DNA of 64,000 nt from positions 62,001 through 126,000 of the forward strand of contig CAMVLO010000002.1 in the NCBI GenBank assembly GCA_947168365.1. Reading direction: 5' to 3'. Positions 1 to 9,252 of this stretch are shown here, one piece after another; positions within the stretch are counted from its first letter, which is position 1, and each line of letters starts with the position of its first letter. Made by a program: the position numbers and the translations under genes. This DNA is from UBA3824 sp017541145. GTDB taxonomy: Bacteria; Bacteroidota; Bacteroidia; Bacteroidales; UBA3824. Under the pieces are notes generated by a model. That model searched no databases. It was given only the letters and a program-made list of their open reading frames with translations, and was not told the origin of the DNA.

Positions 1-2
1 AC

Positions 3-614
3 GCATTTCATACAATGGGATCGTCGTTTGCCGTGAGAGTAAAACCGTATTGTTTGGAAGGCGGCATGAATCGTCGTCAAGCCGGCGAGGATTTTTACTT
101 TTTACAAAAAGTGATTCCGCGAGGTAAATTTTTCAGTTTGAATTCTGCCGTGGTTTATCCTTCTATTAGATGTTCGCAGCGTGTGCCTTTTGGTACGGGT
201 ATGACTTTAACTCAAATGAAATCGTTGGAATACAGCGTTTTTGATGTTAGAAGTTTTGAAGCATTGAAGAAATTTTTCTCAACCGCAAAATTTTTCTTTA
301 CTGACAAATCCAAAGTAATAATTGATGATTGTCTGACTGAATTTTTGTCACAAAATGATTTTTACAAGGCTGTGGATCAGATGGTTGAGAACAGTACCAA
401 CGAAACTACATTTTTGAAACGTTTCTTTACATGGTTTGATGCTTTCAGATTGTTGAAATTTTTGCATTTTATTCACGAAGGCTATTTCTCACCGGTTCCT
501 GTAGAAAAAAGTGCATCACAATTGCTTGATATTTTGGGTATTGACTATAATAAAAACGATATTTCGGCTCAAACTCTTCTTAGAAAATACCGTGAGCTGA
601 AAATGGATGTTTAA
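3..614 (+). CDS. Glycosyltransferase (family 2-like), C-terminal part, 5' end off the window
   Basis: The reading frame is open to the left edge, so the true start lies outside the window. The visible 203 codons contain the segment GGMNRRQAGEDFYFLQK, a motif I know from the acceptor/base region of Bacteroidetes family 2 glycosyltransferases (the ED pair is the likely catalytic-base position). The helical C-terminal 130 residues show no further motif. The role would be transfer of a sugar from an activated donor, probably in the cytoplasm for surface glycans; acceptor and donor cannot be read from this fragment. The stop overlaps the 3' end of the convergent histidine kinase by 4 nt, so there is no room for a terminator between them. 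Family assignment is fairly sure, specificity is unknown. Confidence 0.7.
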   Translation, partial: AFHTMGSSFAVRVKPYCLEGGMNRRQAGEDFYFLQKVIPRGKFFSLNSAVVYPSIRCSQRVPFGTGMTLTQMKSLEYSVFDVRSFEALKKFFSTAKFFFTDKSKVIIDDCLTEFLSQNDFYKAVDQMVENSTNETTFLKRFFTWFDAFRLLKFLHFIHEGYFSPVPVEKSASQLLDILGIDYNKNDISAQTLLRKYRELKMDV

Positions 615-2179
615 TAATTGAGCAACTTGCTGAGTGCCAACGATGACAACGGTTTGTAAATGATAATATCCGACAATGCCATTATTTTGTTTTTCTCGGT
701 TTCGTTTGGCTTTTCCGAAACTATGAAAGCCAATCTTGCGTCGGGTTTTTCATCAAGAATCTGACGCGCAAATCTCAAACTGATTTCTATTGTTGTAATT
801 ACTTCTACAATTATGTAAATGATATTTTTGCCTGATTTGAAATATTTTATGATTTCATCCATTTCTTTTACTTGTTGAACTTCAAAATTGTACGAATTGC
901 AGAATGTTTTTATCGTACAAAAATCTTTGTCAGCCGGAGTAGCTACCAAAATTATACCGCTGTGTTTCTGTTTGTTGATATGACTTTCTATTGCATCGTA
1001 AATATTATTTTCTTCCTTTTTTTCTTCCAAAAGCGGAATTTCTACCCAAAAACTGCTTCCGATATTTACGTGACTTTCCACACCGATTTCTCCGTTCATC
1101 AGGTTAACAAGACCTTTGCAAATACTCAAGCCGAGTCCTGCGCCTTCAAAATGGCGTGACAATGATTGTTCGTCCTGCGTAAATGATTCAAATATAGTAT
1201 CTTTACGTTTTTGATCGAATCCTATTCCGGTGTCGGCTACTATGAATTTTATTTTGCTGTTGCTAATTACATATTCGATATTTACGCTTCCTACTTTGGT
1301 AAATTTTATAGCGTTGGCAACTAAATTATAAAGTATCTTGAAATATCCGTTTTCAAAACCGCGGATATATTTTTTTTGAGTTAAATTGCTTACAACATTT
1401 ATTTCAAGATTTTTATTTAGTTGTCGCTTGATATCTTGCGCTTGGTTTACGATATTGGCAACCAATAAGTTGACATCAAATGTAGAAATCGAAATTTCAA
1501 TATCGCCGGATTTTATTTGCGAATAATAAATTATATCGTTGAAAGTATCAATAAAACGGCTTGTTGACTTGTTGAGAATTTCAGTGTATTCCTGACGGCG
1601 CTCAGGCGATAGGCTGGGGGAGACCAGAAATTGTGAAAATCCAAGTATTCCGTTTATCGGGGTTCGTATTTCGTGATTGATTACAGCAAGAAATGCCGAT
1701 TTTAGTTTGTCGGATTGCAAAGCTTTTTGGCGTGCCTCTTCCAACAACAGATAACTCTCTTTCAGCTTGGTACTTTCGTTAGAAATCATCAGTCTGAGTG
1801 AGCGTATCATTTTTTCGTAAATATTTTTTGTGTTGTTGATTTCTTTGTTGTCGCGGATTAGTCTTTCGTATGCAATTTCCTTTTCGTTGAGCAAAGTGGT
1901 AGTAAATTCCAATTCGTTGGATAATTTTTCTTTGTCATCGAGATATTGTTTTTCGTTTTTTTCTGCTGTTTTAGCAAATTTCATGTATATCGCAATGAGA
2001 ATGATATAAGATGCTAAATTTGCAAAACCGAACAAACCCAATTCAAATGTTAATAAACTTCGGGAAGAGGTATACAAAGTGGTAGTTTGTGATTGTATAA
2101 ACCATACCAATATCGCGTACAAGACGATATTTATGATTAGAATTATTAAAAATATTATGGGTTTGTGATTTTTCTGCAT
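611..2179 (-). CDS. Membrane sensor histidine kinase with degenerate C-terminal receiver
   Basis: A 522-residue protein with two membrane segments (about residues 8-28 and 48-66), a coiled coil (about 70-160), a HisKA dimerisation/phosphoacceptor domain with NHEIRTPING (His169) and a HATPase domain with the N box NLVANAIKFT, DTGIGF and GAGLGLSI. Residues about 405-522 have the length and alternating strand/helix pattern of a response-regulator receiver, but the strand that should end in the phosphoacceptor Asp reads IIYIIVEV. It is therefore probably a pseudo-receiver; the Lys of a KP motif survives (IIIYKPLS). No periplasmic sensor domain is present, the loop between the two membrane segments being short. 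Transcribed divergently from the hybrid kinase at 2300, with which it may share regulation. Confidence 0.88.
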   Translation of the reverse strand: MQKNHKPIIFLIILIINIVLYAILVWFIQSQTTTLYTSSRSLLTFELGLFGFANLASYIILIAIYMKFAKTAEKNEKQYLDDKEKLSNELEFTTTLLNEKEIAYERLIRDNKEINNTKNIYEKMIRSLRLMISNESTKLKESYLLLEEARQKALQSDKLKSAFLAVINHEIRTPINGILGFSQFLVSPSLSPERRQEYTEILNKSTSRFIDTFNDIIYYSQIKSGDIEISISTFDVNLLVANIVNQAQDIKRQLNKNLEINVVSNLTQKKYIRGFENGYFKILYNLVANAIKFTKVGSVNIEYVISNSKIKFIVADTGIGFDQKRKDTIFESFTQDEQSLSRHFEGAGLGLSICKGLVNLMNGEIGVESHVNIGSSFWVEIPLLEEKKEENNIYDAIESHINKQKHSGIILVATPADKDFCTIKTFCNSYNFEVQQVKEMDEIIKYFKSGKNIIYIIVEVITTIEISLRFARQILDEKPDARLAFIVSEKPNETEKNKIMALSDIIIYKPLSSLALSKLLNY

Positions 2180-2204
2180 TCGAGTTTGAATTTTTCGGTC
2201 GGCT

Positions 2205-2212
2205 CAAATGTA
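2205..2212 (-). promoter_or_regulatory. Putative -7 box for the leftward kinase
   Basis: On the minus strand this reads TACATTTG, a full match to the Bacteroidetes TAnnTTTG element, about 25 nt upstream of the kinase start at 2179. No clear TTTG -33 element is seen. The 120-nt divergent gap 2180-2299 must also hold the promoter of the hybrid kinase, which I could not place. Confidence 0.45.
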
Positions 2213-2299
2213 GAAAAAAAATTCAATTAAATACTTTTTTTATTGTTGTTTTTGCGAATTTATTTTTTTAATTTGGCGTTTTGTAAATAACGACTTATT

Positions 2300-5200
2300 A
2301 TGGAAAGAGAATATTTTAACTCATTTACTATATATCTGATTTTTGCGGGTGGTATAGTTTTATTCTGCCTATTGTTGTTATGGCTATGGGCGAAAAAAAA
2401 TAAGAATAATATTTTTGCATCTTCTGCTGAAAAAAAATCATTGTCAGAATCCCAAATCCTGATGGAACTTTCTGATGCTGTGATAGTTTGCGACAAAACC
2501 GGCGTGATTTCTTTCATTAATTCTCTTGCAATGCGTATTTTCGGTGATACTATTGCCAAAGGTGATAATTTTTATAACAATACGTATTTCAAGATTCCGG
2601 CTTTTGAGAATATCAACAAAAAGTCAGGAGATATTTTGTTTTCTGACATCGATTTTAGTTTAGTTAAAAATCAGTATTTTAGTAATATCCATTCTTTCAG
2701 ATGTAAGGTTTCCGTTAATTTGGAATCAATTGTTGTTGTGATTACAGATATATCGGATTCGCTGCTTATCAACGATAATTATTCATTGTTAAATGATATT
2801 ACTCCTGGAATTATAGATTTTGTATCGTCTTCAGTTTCAATTTATTCCGGTGAGGGACGACGGATGTACGTAAATATGGCATTCAGAAAAGCTTTTGGTA
2901 TTACAGATATGGGATACCTTTCTGTTGCGGAACATACGGCATGGAATTCTTTAGTTTATAGCGAAAACTTCAGAAAAAAAGTTCAGTTGCAAGATGAAGG
3001 CGAAGTTTACCTGAAAGTAGATTTTCGTAAACCTGAAGTTAGAGATTGGTATCATTCTTCCAACAACAATGTTTTATTTCTTCATGTAAAGTTTAAGAAA
3101 TTTTACAAAGATAAAGGTTCAAAACCTATAATTGCTTTTGTGGCTGATGATGTGTCTGAAAAAGAACAATATAATCAGCGAGAGAGCGAAAGTTATGAAC
3201 TTATAAAACGTATCAGGGATTTGAAAATTTTAGTTTTTTTCAGATATTTTGTATCCGAAAAAACTGTTCAAGTATACAACGAAGCCGGATTGTTGGAAAT
3301 AATTCCGTCCAACGAGTTTTTCAAGAAATTTGTGCCACAAGATGTTGCGATGCTCAAAGATGCAATTCAAAAATTAGTTACCGGAAAATGTTATTCAATA
3401 AGTATGGTGCTTCGCTCGTTGGATTCACAAATAGACGGCGGCAACAAGTATTGGAATACACACATGACATCCGTAATAGAAGACGGAAAAATTATAAAAA
3501 TTGAGGGTCTTTGCAATAGTATTACGTACAAAACATTGTATTACAGAGAGAAAGAAAAACATAGCGCGAACAAATCTGTAATACAAAACAATTTGGTAAA
3601 CTTGTCAACACCTTTTATTTATACGGTTTCAGACGGTTTGCTTTTTATGCCGGAACGAAATCGCAGGATGTTTCTTTCTGATTATCTGAAACATATCGAT
3701 CCTGTTGACTTGAAAAATAATGCCGAAATTATCAACTCTATAAAAGCCGGAAAAAATATATCAGCTTCTATTACATACCGTTACAAAACCTTGTGCAGAT
3801 GGCATACTATGCAGTTTTCAATCTCGCCGAGTACAAAAGATAAATTTGGTAATGTATTGGTTTATAATGGTGTGGTTTTAACAAGTCCGCGTTGGAATCA
3901 ACTCGTAACCTCAGAAGAGAGCGACAAGCTTTTGAAATCAATTATCAACAGCATTCCGTGTATGTTTACGATAAAAGATCCCGACGATGATTTCAGATAT
4001 TTGATTGCCAACAATGTTTTTTGTAATGTACTGGATATCGATCATGATTTGCTGATTATGCATAATGATTACGATATTTTTGGTCACAACAAAATTACAG
4101 AAGGTTGTTATAAAAAAGATTACGAGACATTGGAAACCGGAGCCGTTTCTTACGATGTAGATTTCGAGCGTAACGGTACAAAAATTTCGTTACATATCAA
4201 CAAGGTATTGTATACCGACACTAAAGGCAAACGTTATTTGATTTCGTCTGCGTTGAATTTAACAAAACTCAATTCTATAATTGAGCAATTGAAAGATGCC
4301 AAGAACAATGCCGAACGTTCAGACAGATTGAAGTCAGCATTTTTGGCAAATATGAGTCATGAAATTCGTACCCCGTTGAATGCAATTTGCGGTTTTTCGA
4401 GCTTGATTGGCAGTACGTTGAATCCGGAAAAACAAGAAGCTTACTCTAAACTTATCGTTACAAATTCCGATTATCTGTTGAAAATTATTGGTGATATCTT
4501 GGATTTGTCGAAAATTGAAGCCGGATATGTGAATTTTATGTACGAGGATTTTGACATCTCAAAGCTTTTCAATGACATCTGCAAACGATACAATAAACGT
4601 AAAAATCCCGGCGTGGAACTTATTTACGAACAGCCGTATCCGTATTGCGTAGTAAATAGTGATATCCGACGTATAAAACAAATTGTTACCAATTTCCTTT
4701 CCAACGCGTTGAAATTCACAACAAAAGGTTATGTAAAAATCGGTTACAAATATCAGGACAACGGCATTTATATTTATGTGGAAGATACGGGAACGGGTAT
4801 TTCGGAAGACAACTATTCAAAAATATTCTGTCGTTTTGAGAAACTAGATCCTTACGTTCAGGGTTCCGGATTGGGACTTGCGCTTACAAAATCCATTGTG
4901 GAATGTGCCGGCGGATATGTCGATTTCAAGTCACAACTTGGCAAAGGTTCAAAATTTTGGGCATGGATTCCGTGTCCTGTTACAGTTTCCTGCAACGAAC
5001 CGATTGAATTTGAAACGAAAGAAACCTTGACACCGCGTCCGATTCGCCGCAATTTAACAAAAATGCTTGTAGCCGAAGACGACGACGGAAATTTTGCTTT
5101 GATGTATGCCGTATTGAGAGATAATTATCGTGTAGAACGTGCAGTAGACGGCGAAGACGTTGTAAAAAAAGCAATTTCAAATCAATACGGAATAATATTT

Positions 5201-5407
5201 ATGGATATTAAAATGCCGAAACTCGATGGTTTGGAAGCAACAAAACTTATTCGTGAAAGTGGAGTTACGATTCCGATAGTGGCAGTTACGGCTTATGCGT
5301 ATGAAACAGATCGTGAGGCTGCTATTGCAGCCGGTTGTAATGATTTTATAACCAAGCCGGTGAATATCGATAAATTGAAATTAGTAATAAACCGTTATGG
5401 ATTTTGA
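2300..5407 (+). CDS. Hybrid sensor histidine kinase/response regulator with PAS-like domains
   Basis: A 1035-residue protein with an N-terminal membrane segment (about residues 8-30), then several PAS-like sensory segments (roughly 50-140, 165-300, 320-420, 540-660), then HisKA with SHEIRTPLNA (His687), HATPase with NFLSNALKFT, DTGTGIS and GSGLGLAL, and a C-terminal receiver with the acidic pair AEDDD, phosphoacceptor Asp969 in FMDIKMPKLDG, VTAYA and the KP pair in FITKPVN. All catalytic positions look intact, so it should autophosphorylate and pass the phosphate to its own receiver, then possibly to a separate Hpt or regulator not in this window. No DNA-binding domain is present, so it is not a one-piece hybrid two-component regulator of the SusR type. 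Ligand unknown. Confidence 0.92.
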   Translation: MEREYFNSFTIYLIFAGGIVLFCLLLLWLWAKKNKNNIFASSAEKKSLSESQILMELSDAVIVCDKTGVISFINSLAMRIFGDTIAKGDNFYNNTYFKIPAFENINKKSGDILFSDIDFSLVKNQYFSNIHSFRCKVSVNLESIVVVITDISDSLLINDNYSLLNDITPGIIDFVSSSVSIYSGEGRRMYVNMAFRKAFGITDMGYLSVAEHTAWNSLVYSENFRKKVQLQDEGEVYLKVDFRKPEVRDWYHSSNNNVLFLHVKFKKFYKDKGSKPIIAFVADDVSEKEQYNQRESESYELIKRIRDLKILVFFRYFVSEKTVQVYNEAGLLEIIPSNEFFKKFVPQDVAMLKDAIQKLVTGKCYSISMVLRSLDSQIDGGNKYWNTHMTSVIEDGKIIKIEGLCNSITYKTLYYREKEKHSANKSVIQNNLVNLSTPFIYTVSDGLLFMPERNRRMFLSDYLKHIDPVDLKNNAEIINSIKAGKNISASITYRYKTLCRWHTMQFSISPSTKDKFGNVLVYNGVVLTSPRWNQLVTSEESDKLLKSIINSIPCMFTIKDPDDDFRYLIANNVFCNVLDIDHDLLIMHNDYDIFGHNKITEGCYKKDYETLETGAVSYDVDFERNGTKISLHINKVLYTDTKGKRYLISSALNLTKLNSIIEQLKDAKNNAERSDRLKSAFLANMSHEIRTPLNAICGFSSLIGSTLNPEKQEAYSKLIVTNSDYLLKIIGDILDLSKIEAGYVNFMYEDFDISKLFNDICKRYNKRKNPGVELIYEQPYPYCVVNSDIRRIKQIVTNFLSNALKFTTKGYVKIGYKYQDNGIYIYVEDTGTGISEDNYSKIFCRFEKLDPYVQGSGLGLALTKSIVECAGGYVDFKSQLGKGSKFWAWIPCPVTVSCNEPIEFETKETLTPRPIRRNLTKMLVAEDDDGNFALMYAVLRDNYRVERAVDGEDVVKKAISNQYGIIFMDIKMPKLDGLEATKLIRESGVTIPIVAVTAYAYETDREAAIAAGCNDFITKPVNIDKLKLVINRYGF

Positions 5408-5629
5408 TAACCGATATAGCGAATTTATTCACAAAATATACAATGTTAATTAAATATTAATCACTATTGTTGGTTGATACAATCATTTATTTGGTGAGTA
5501 AATAACATATTATGATCTATATTGCAATTGTGATGTTGAAGATGTATGAAGTAGAAAACTCACAAAATTTGTGAATATTTTTTACATAAAAATTACATGA
5601 AAAATTTTATCATGTATTCTAAAAATTGA

Positions 5630-5637
5630 TATTTTTG
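5630..5637 (+). promoter_or_regulatory. Putative -7 box of maeB
   Basis: TATTTTTG matches TAnnTTTG 61 nt before the ATG at 5698. Transcription would start near 5644, which excludes the in-frame ATT codon at 5626 as translation start. The rest of the 290-nt gap 5408-5697 is very AT-rich and shows no gene or obvious structure. Confidence 0.5.
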
Positions 5638-5697
5638 GAAAAATTTTTATTTGAGACACATTTTCAATATCAGAACTATACAAAAAAATCTTATAAA

Positions 5698-7983
5698 ATG
5701 GCAAAAATTACCAAAGAAGCTGCTCTGAAATATCACTCAGAGGGAAGACCTGGAAAAATTCAAGTTGTTCCAACAAAACCTTATCGTACGCAGACGGACC
5801 TTTCTCTTGCTTATTCTCCTGGTGTTGCAGAACCTTGTCTTGAGATTCAAAACAATCCCGACGACGCTTACAAGTATACCGACAAAGGTAACCTTGTAGC
5901 CGTAATCTCCAATGGTACAGCCGTTTTGGGCTTGGGTGACATCGGTGCTGTTAGTGGAAAACCGGTAATGGAAGGTAAAGGATTGCTTTTCAAGATTTAT
6001 GGCGGTATCGATGTATTTGATATCGAAATCAACGAAAAAGATCCTGAAAAATTTATTACGGCGGTAAAAGCAATTGCGCCTACATTCGGCGGTATCAACC
6101 TTGAAGATATCAAAGCTCCTGAATGTTTTGAAATCGAATCACGTTTGAAAGCCGAACTTGACATCCCTGTTATGCACGATGATCAGCACGGTACAGCTAT
6201 TATTTCTTCAGCCGGACTTCTCAATGCTTTGGAAGTTGCCGGTAAAAAAATCGAAGACGTAAAAATCGTTGTTAACGGCGCCGGTGCTGCTGCTATTTCT
6301 TGTACAAAACTTTACGTAGCTTTGGGTGCTAAGCGCGAAAATATCGTGATGTTGGATTCAAAAGGTGTAATAACCGACGATCGTCCAAATCTTACAGAAC
6401 AGAAGAAATATTTTGCAACTTCAAGACGCGATGTTCATACTTTGGAAGAAGCTATGAAAGGCGCAGACGTATTTTTGGGACTTTCAAAAGGTAACGTTTT
6501 AACACAAGATATGGTTCGCTCTATGGCAAAAACTCCTATCGTTTTTGCACTTGCAAACCCTGTTCCTGAAATTACATACGAAGATGCAATGGCGTCAAGA
6601 CCAGATGTATTGATGTCAACAGGTCGTAGCGATTATCCAAATCAGATTAACAACGTTATCGGATTCCCTTACATCTTCCGTGGAGCTCTCGACGTAGCAG
6701 CTACAGCTATCAACGAGGAAATGAAACTCGCAGCCGTAAAAGCTATTGCCGAACTTGCTAAACAGCCTGTTCCTGACGTTGTTAACAAAGTATATGAAGT
6801 CAACAACTTTACATTTGGACCTTCTTACTTTATCCCAAAACCTGTAGATCCGCGTTTGATTACAGAAGTTTCTACAGCAGTAGCCAAAGCCGCAATCGAA
6901 TCGGGAGTAGCCCGTAAGAAAATAGAGGATTGGGATGCTTACAAATTGCATTTGAAACAGTTGATGGGTTATGAATCAAAACTTTCAGCACAGCTCAACA
7001 ACATCGCCCGTCAAGATCCGAAGAGAGTGGTATTTGCAGAAGGTATCCACCCGAATATGTTGAAAGCCGCAGTTGAAGCCAAAAACGAAGGTATTTGTCA
7101 TCCAATTTTGTTGGGAAATACCGAAAAAATTACTGCAATTGCCAAAGAAAACGAACTCAACCTTGACGGTATCGAAATCATCAATCTTCGTGCAGACGGC
7201 GAAGCTGCAAGACGTGAAAAATATGCAAAAATCCTTACAGAAAAACGTCAACGCGAGGGCATGACATTCCAAGAAGCCAACGACAAGATGTTCGATCGTA
7301 ATTATTTTGGTATGATGATGGTAGAAACCGGCGATGCTGATGCCTTTATTACAGGTGTTTATACACGTTATCGTGATACAATTCAGATTGCAAAAGACGT
7401 AATTGGAATCAAGAAAGGTTACAACCATTTTGGAACAATGCACATCATGAATTCCGAAAAAGGTACATTCTTCTTGGCAGATACGCTTATCAATCGTCAT
7501 CCTGATGTAGATTCACTTGTTGACATCACCAAATTGGCAGCTGATACAGTAAAATTTTTCAACAACGAACCTGTTATCGCGATGTTGGCATATTCTAACT
7601 TTGGAGCTGACGAAGTTGGTACACCGGCTACAGTTCACAAAGCTACTGAGATTATTCATCAGCAGTGTCCGGATTTGTTAGTTGACGGAGAAATGCAAGT
7701 AAACTTTGCTATCGATGACGAATTGCGAGACAAAACATTCCCGTTTAACCGTCTCAAAGGCAAAACTGTTAACACCTTGATATTCCCGAATTTAGGAAGT
7801 GCAAATGCAAGTTACAAACTGATGGCAGCCATGAACAACAATATCGAACTTATAGGACCTATCCAAATGGGTCTTAACAAACCAATTCACTTTATTGATT
7901 TTGAAAGTTCAGTAAATGATATTGTTAACATCGTTGCTGTGGCTGTAATTGATGCAATTACCGACAAGAAGAGAGCAAAATAA
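5698..7983 (+). CDS. maeB: NADP-type malic enzyme fused to phosphate acetyltransferase-like domain
   Basis: A 761-residue protein of the usual length for MaeB. The N-terminal malic enzyme part (about 1-420) shows TDLSLAYSPGVAEPCLEI, the metal/substrate segment PVMHDDQHGTAI and the nucleotide-binding loop VNGAGAAAIS. It catalyses oxidative decarboxylation of malate to pyruvate. The C-terminal part (about 430-761) resembles phosphotransacetylase, which in characterised MaeB proteins is a regulatory acetyl-CoA-sensing domain rather than an enzyme. I chose the ATG at 5698 (MAKITKEAA) because the family begins this way and a -7 promoter box overlaps the longer frame. Monocistronic, followed by a terminator. 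In Bacteroidales it links C4 acids with pyruvate and NADPH supply. Confidence 0.95.
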   Translation: MAKITKEAALKYHSEGRPGKIQVVPTKPYRTQTDLSLAYSPGVAEPCLEIQNNPDDAYKYTDKGNLVAVISNGTAVLGLGDIGAVSGKPVMEGKGLLFKIYGGIDVFDIEINEKDPEKFITAVKAIAPTFGGINLEDIKAPECFEIESRLKAELDIPVMHDDQHGTAIISSAGLLNALEVAGKKIEDVKIVVNGAGAAAISCTKLYVALGAKRENIVMLDSKGVITDDRPNLTEQKKYFATSRRDVHTLEEAMKGADVFLGLSKGNVLTQDMVRSMAKTPIVFALANPVPEITYEDAMASRPDVLMSTGRSDYPNQINNVIGFPYIFRGALDVAATAINEEMKLAAVKAIAELAKQPVPDVVNKVYEVNNFTFGPSYFIPKPVDPRLITEVSTAVAKAAIESGVARKKIEDWDAYKLHLKQLMGYESKLSAQLNNIARQDPKRVVFAEGIHPNMLKAAVEAKNEGICHPILLGNTEKITAIAKENELNLDGIEIINLRADGEAARREKYAKILTEKRQREGMTFQEANDKMFDRNYFGMMMVETGDADAFITGVYTRYRDTIQIAKDVIGIKKGYNHFGTMHIMNSEKGTFFLADTLINRHPDVDSLVDITKLAADTVKFFNNEPVIAMLAYSNFGADEVGTPATVHKATEIIHQQCPDLLVDGEMQVNFAIDDELRDKTFPFNRLKGKTVNTLIFPNLGSANASYKLMAAMNNNIELIGPIQMGLNKPIHFIDFESSVNDIVNIVAVAVIDAITDKKRAK

Positions 7984-8017
7984 TTCATTTTTTGGACTTT
8001 TTTGATATTAATTTAAA

Positions 8018-8051
8018 GAGACTGTCATTTATTTGTGGCAGTCTTTTTTTT
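8018..8051 (+). terminator. Intrinsic terminator of maeB
   Basis: AGACTGTCA (8019-8027) pairs with TGGCAGTCT (8036-8044) with one G-U pair, followed by a run of eight T, 35 nt after the maeB stop. Confidence 0.85.
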
Positions 8052-8099
8052 GATTGTATTTGTATTGATTTGGGTAATCGTCATGGTTTTAATTAACTT

Positions 8100-8126
8100 G
8101 CCGTTCTGATTTCAGAGTCTAATTTT
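8100..8126 (+). repeat. 27-bp direct repeat, copy 1 (detached gene fragment)
   Basis: Identical over 27 bp to 8488-8514, which is coding sequence for the end of the HExxH protease (residues KLDSEIRTA on the minus strand). This copy is noncoding, so it is a fragment of that gene left by a local duplication or recombination. The two copies bracket the serine-hydrolase remnant. Confidence 0.8.
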
Positions 8127-8231
8127 GTAAAAAAATCACAAATATAGCACATATTGCGGTGCACTTTACACCAAAGATATGAAACGTCTTATTGAGATTC
8201 CGAGAGGTAAGGCTGAAAAATTAAAAAGCAA

Positions 8232-8393
8232 ATGTGGCGTTGTCCCGAAAACTCGTACCGCGCCGACGGAGCAAGAGGTCAGTACATTATTGTTTGTCCT
8301 GACAAAAACGCTGTGATAGCCGTTACCGCCGATTCGCCCGACCTTCAAGCCGAATTATCAAATATTTACAAATATCTGTTCCCGGTATTGTAA
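8232..8393 (+). pseudogene. C-terminal remnant of a serine hydrolase (beta-lactamase/penicillin-binding-protein-like)
   Basis: A 53-codon piece reads MWRCPENSYRADGARGQYI, continues with IVCPDKNAVIAV and ends in a short amphipathic helix before TAA. The pattern W-R...Y.A.GA.GQYI..P...-VIAV is the typical last strand and helix of class C-like beta-lactamase-family serine hydrolases. The nucleophile SxxK and all earlier motifs are absent, and a TGA lies in frame seven codons upstream, so the gene has lost most of its length. No functional protein is expected. It sits between two copies of a 27-bp direct repeat, evidence that the locus was rearranged. Family assignment rests on pattern recognition only. 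Confidence 0.6.
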
Positions 8394-8432
8394 CAAAGGC
8401 GATATATCTATAACCCCATACATCACAGCGCG

Positions 8433-9224
8433 TTAGTGCATGATGTGCGGGGTTAAATTGTCAAAAATATAACCGCCCTGTTTTATTGCCGTTCTGATTT
8501 CAGAGTCTAATTTTTCCAAATCGAAATCAGTATTCCAAAATTCGTCTTCGGACATTTTTTTGTACGTAAACAAATAATCAACGCGCAGACGGCTGACAAA
8601 ATAGAAATAAACACCTTCCCATATTTTTTTGTCGCAATTTATTGTGTCAGAATACGTTTCGCCGTTTAAAAACAAAGGCAAAGCATCAGCAGTTTTGGCT
8701 GAGGACTGATTTGCAACATAATCAGCCATACCTTCCAATTTCCAATTTGGCGCAGTTCTATACTTGAAAAATCCCAATTTTTCCTGCTGATAAGAGTGTG
8801 TCAGTTCATGCGCAACAGTTCCGCTTAATGTGCGCTTGTTAAGAGCCGGACTTACGGCTTGAACTTCGTCATTGGTGATGTCCGCCTCTTGTATATACAT
8901 TCTGTCTAAAAATTGAAAATTTTTGCCCCGTACACCGTTACTGAAAGTAATTGATTTTATCTTAAACTCTGTTGAACTTTTACAGAGATATACGGAATAA
9001 TTTGAGTTTGGCATGGGGAATCCCTTGTCCGCAAATTTCTTCACAATTTTTTGATACAAATTGGTTAAAACAGTGTCGTTGGTTACAACCTCATCGTGGT
9101 AATAGATTGTGATGTTGTTAAATTCCGTCTTTGCCATGCCAATCTTGTGGGACATAAAAAAAATCACAACCACCAAAATATAACATACAGTTTGTATGAG
9201 ATGTTTTTTTGTTTTGCGTTTCAT
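8433..9224 (-). CDS. Membrane-anchored HExxH zinc metalloprotease-like protein
   Basis: A 263-residue protein with an N-terminal membrane segment (about residues 8-24) and a gluzincin-like zinc site: His139 and His143 in AHELTHSY and the likely third ligand Glu164 in LEGMADYVA. The domain should face the periplasm, where it could cleave proteins; the substrate is unknown. I chose the ATG at 9224 because the alternative TTG at 9263 lies inside the preceding gene and adds 13 hydrophilic residues before the membrane segment. It is last in a leftward cluster with two unknown genes and an AAA-like ATPase/nuclease-fold gene. Its 3' coding end contains the second copy of the 27-bp repeat. Confidence 0.7.
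   Translation of the reverse strand: MKRKTKKHLIQTVCYILVVVIFFMSHKIGMAKTEFNNITIYYHDEVVTNDTVLTNLYQKIVKKFADKGFPMPNSNYSVYLCKSSTEFKIKSITFSNGVRGKNFQFLDRMYIQEADITNDEVQAVSPALNKRTLSGTVAHELTHSYQQEKLGFFKYRTAPNWKLEGMADYVANQSSAKTADALPLFLNGETYSDTINCDKKIWEGVYFYFVSRLRVDYLFTYKKMSEDEFWNTDFDLEKLDSEIRTAIKQGGYIFDNLTPHIMH
8488..8514 (+). repeat. 27-bp direct repeat, copy 2
   Basis: Exact copy of 8100-8126, here in its coding context near the 3' end of the HExxH protease gene, so this is probably the original. Confidence 0.8.
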
Positions 9225-9252
9225 TGTTATATAATTTTTATTTAATTCTACT

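Noticed and set aside
5626..5697. Longer N-terminus for the malic enzyme
   Set aside because: It would start from a non-ATG codon and overlaps the -7 promoter box; the family starts at MAKITKEAA.
6985..7500. 171-residue antisense frame in maeB
   Set aside because: Cys/Phe-rich composition typical of antisense translation; maeB is certain.
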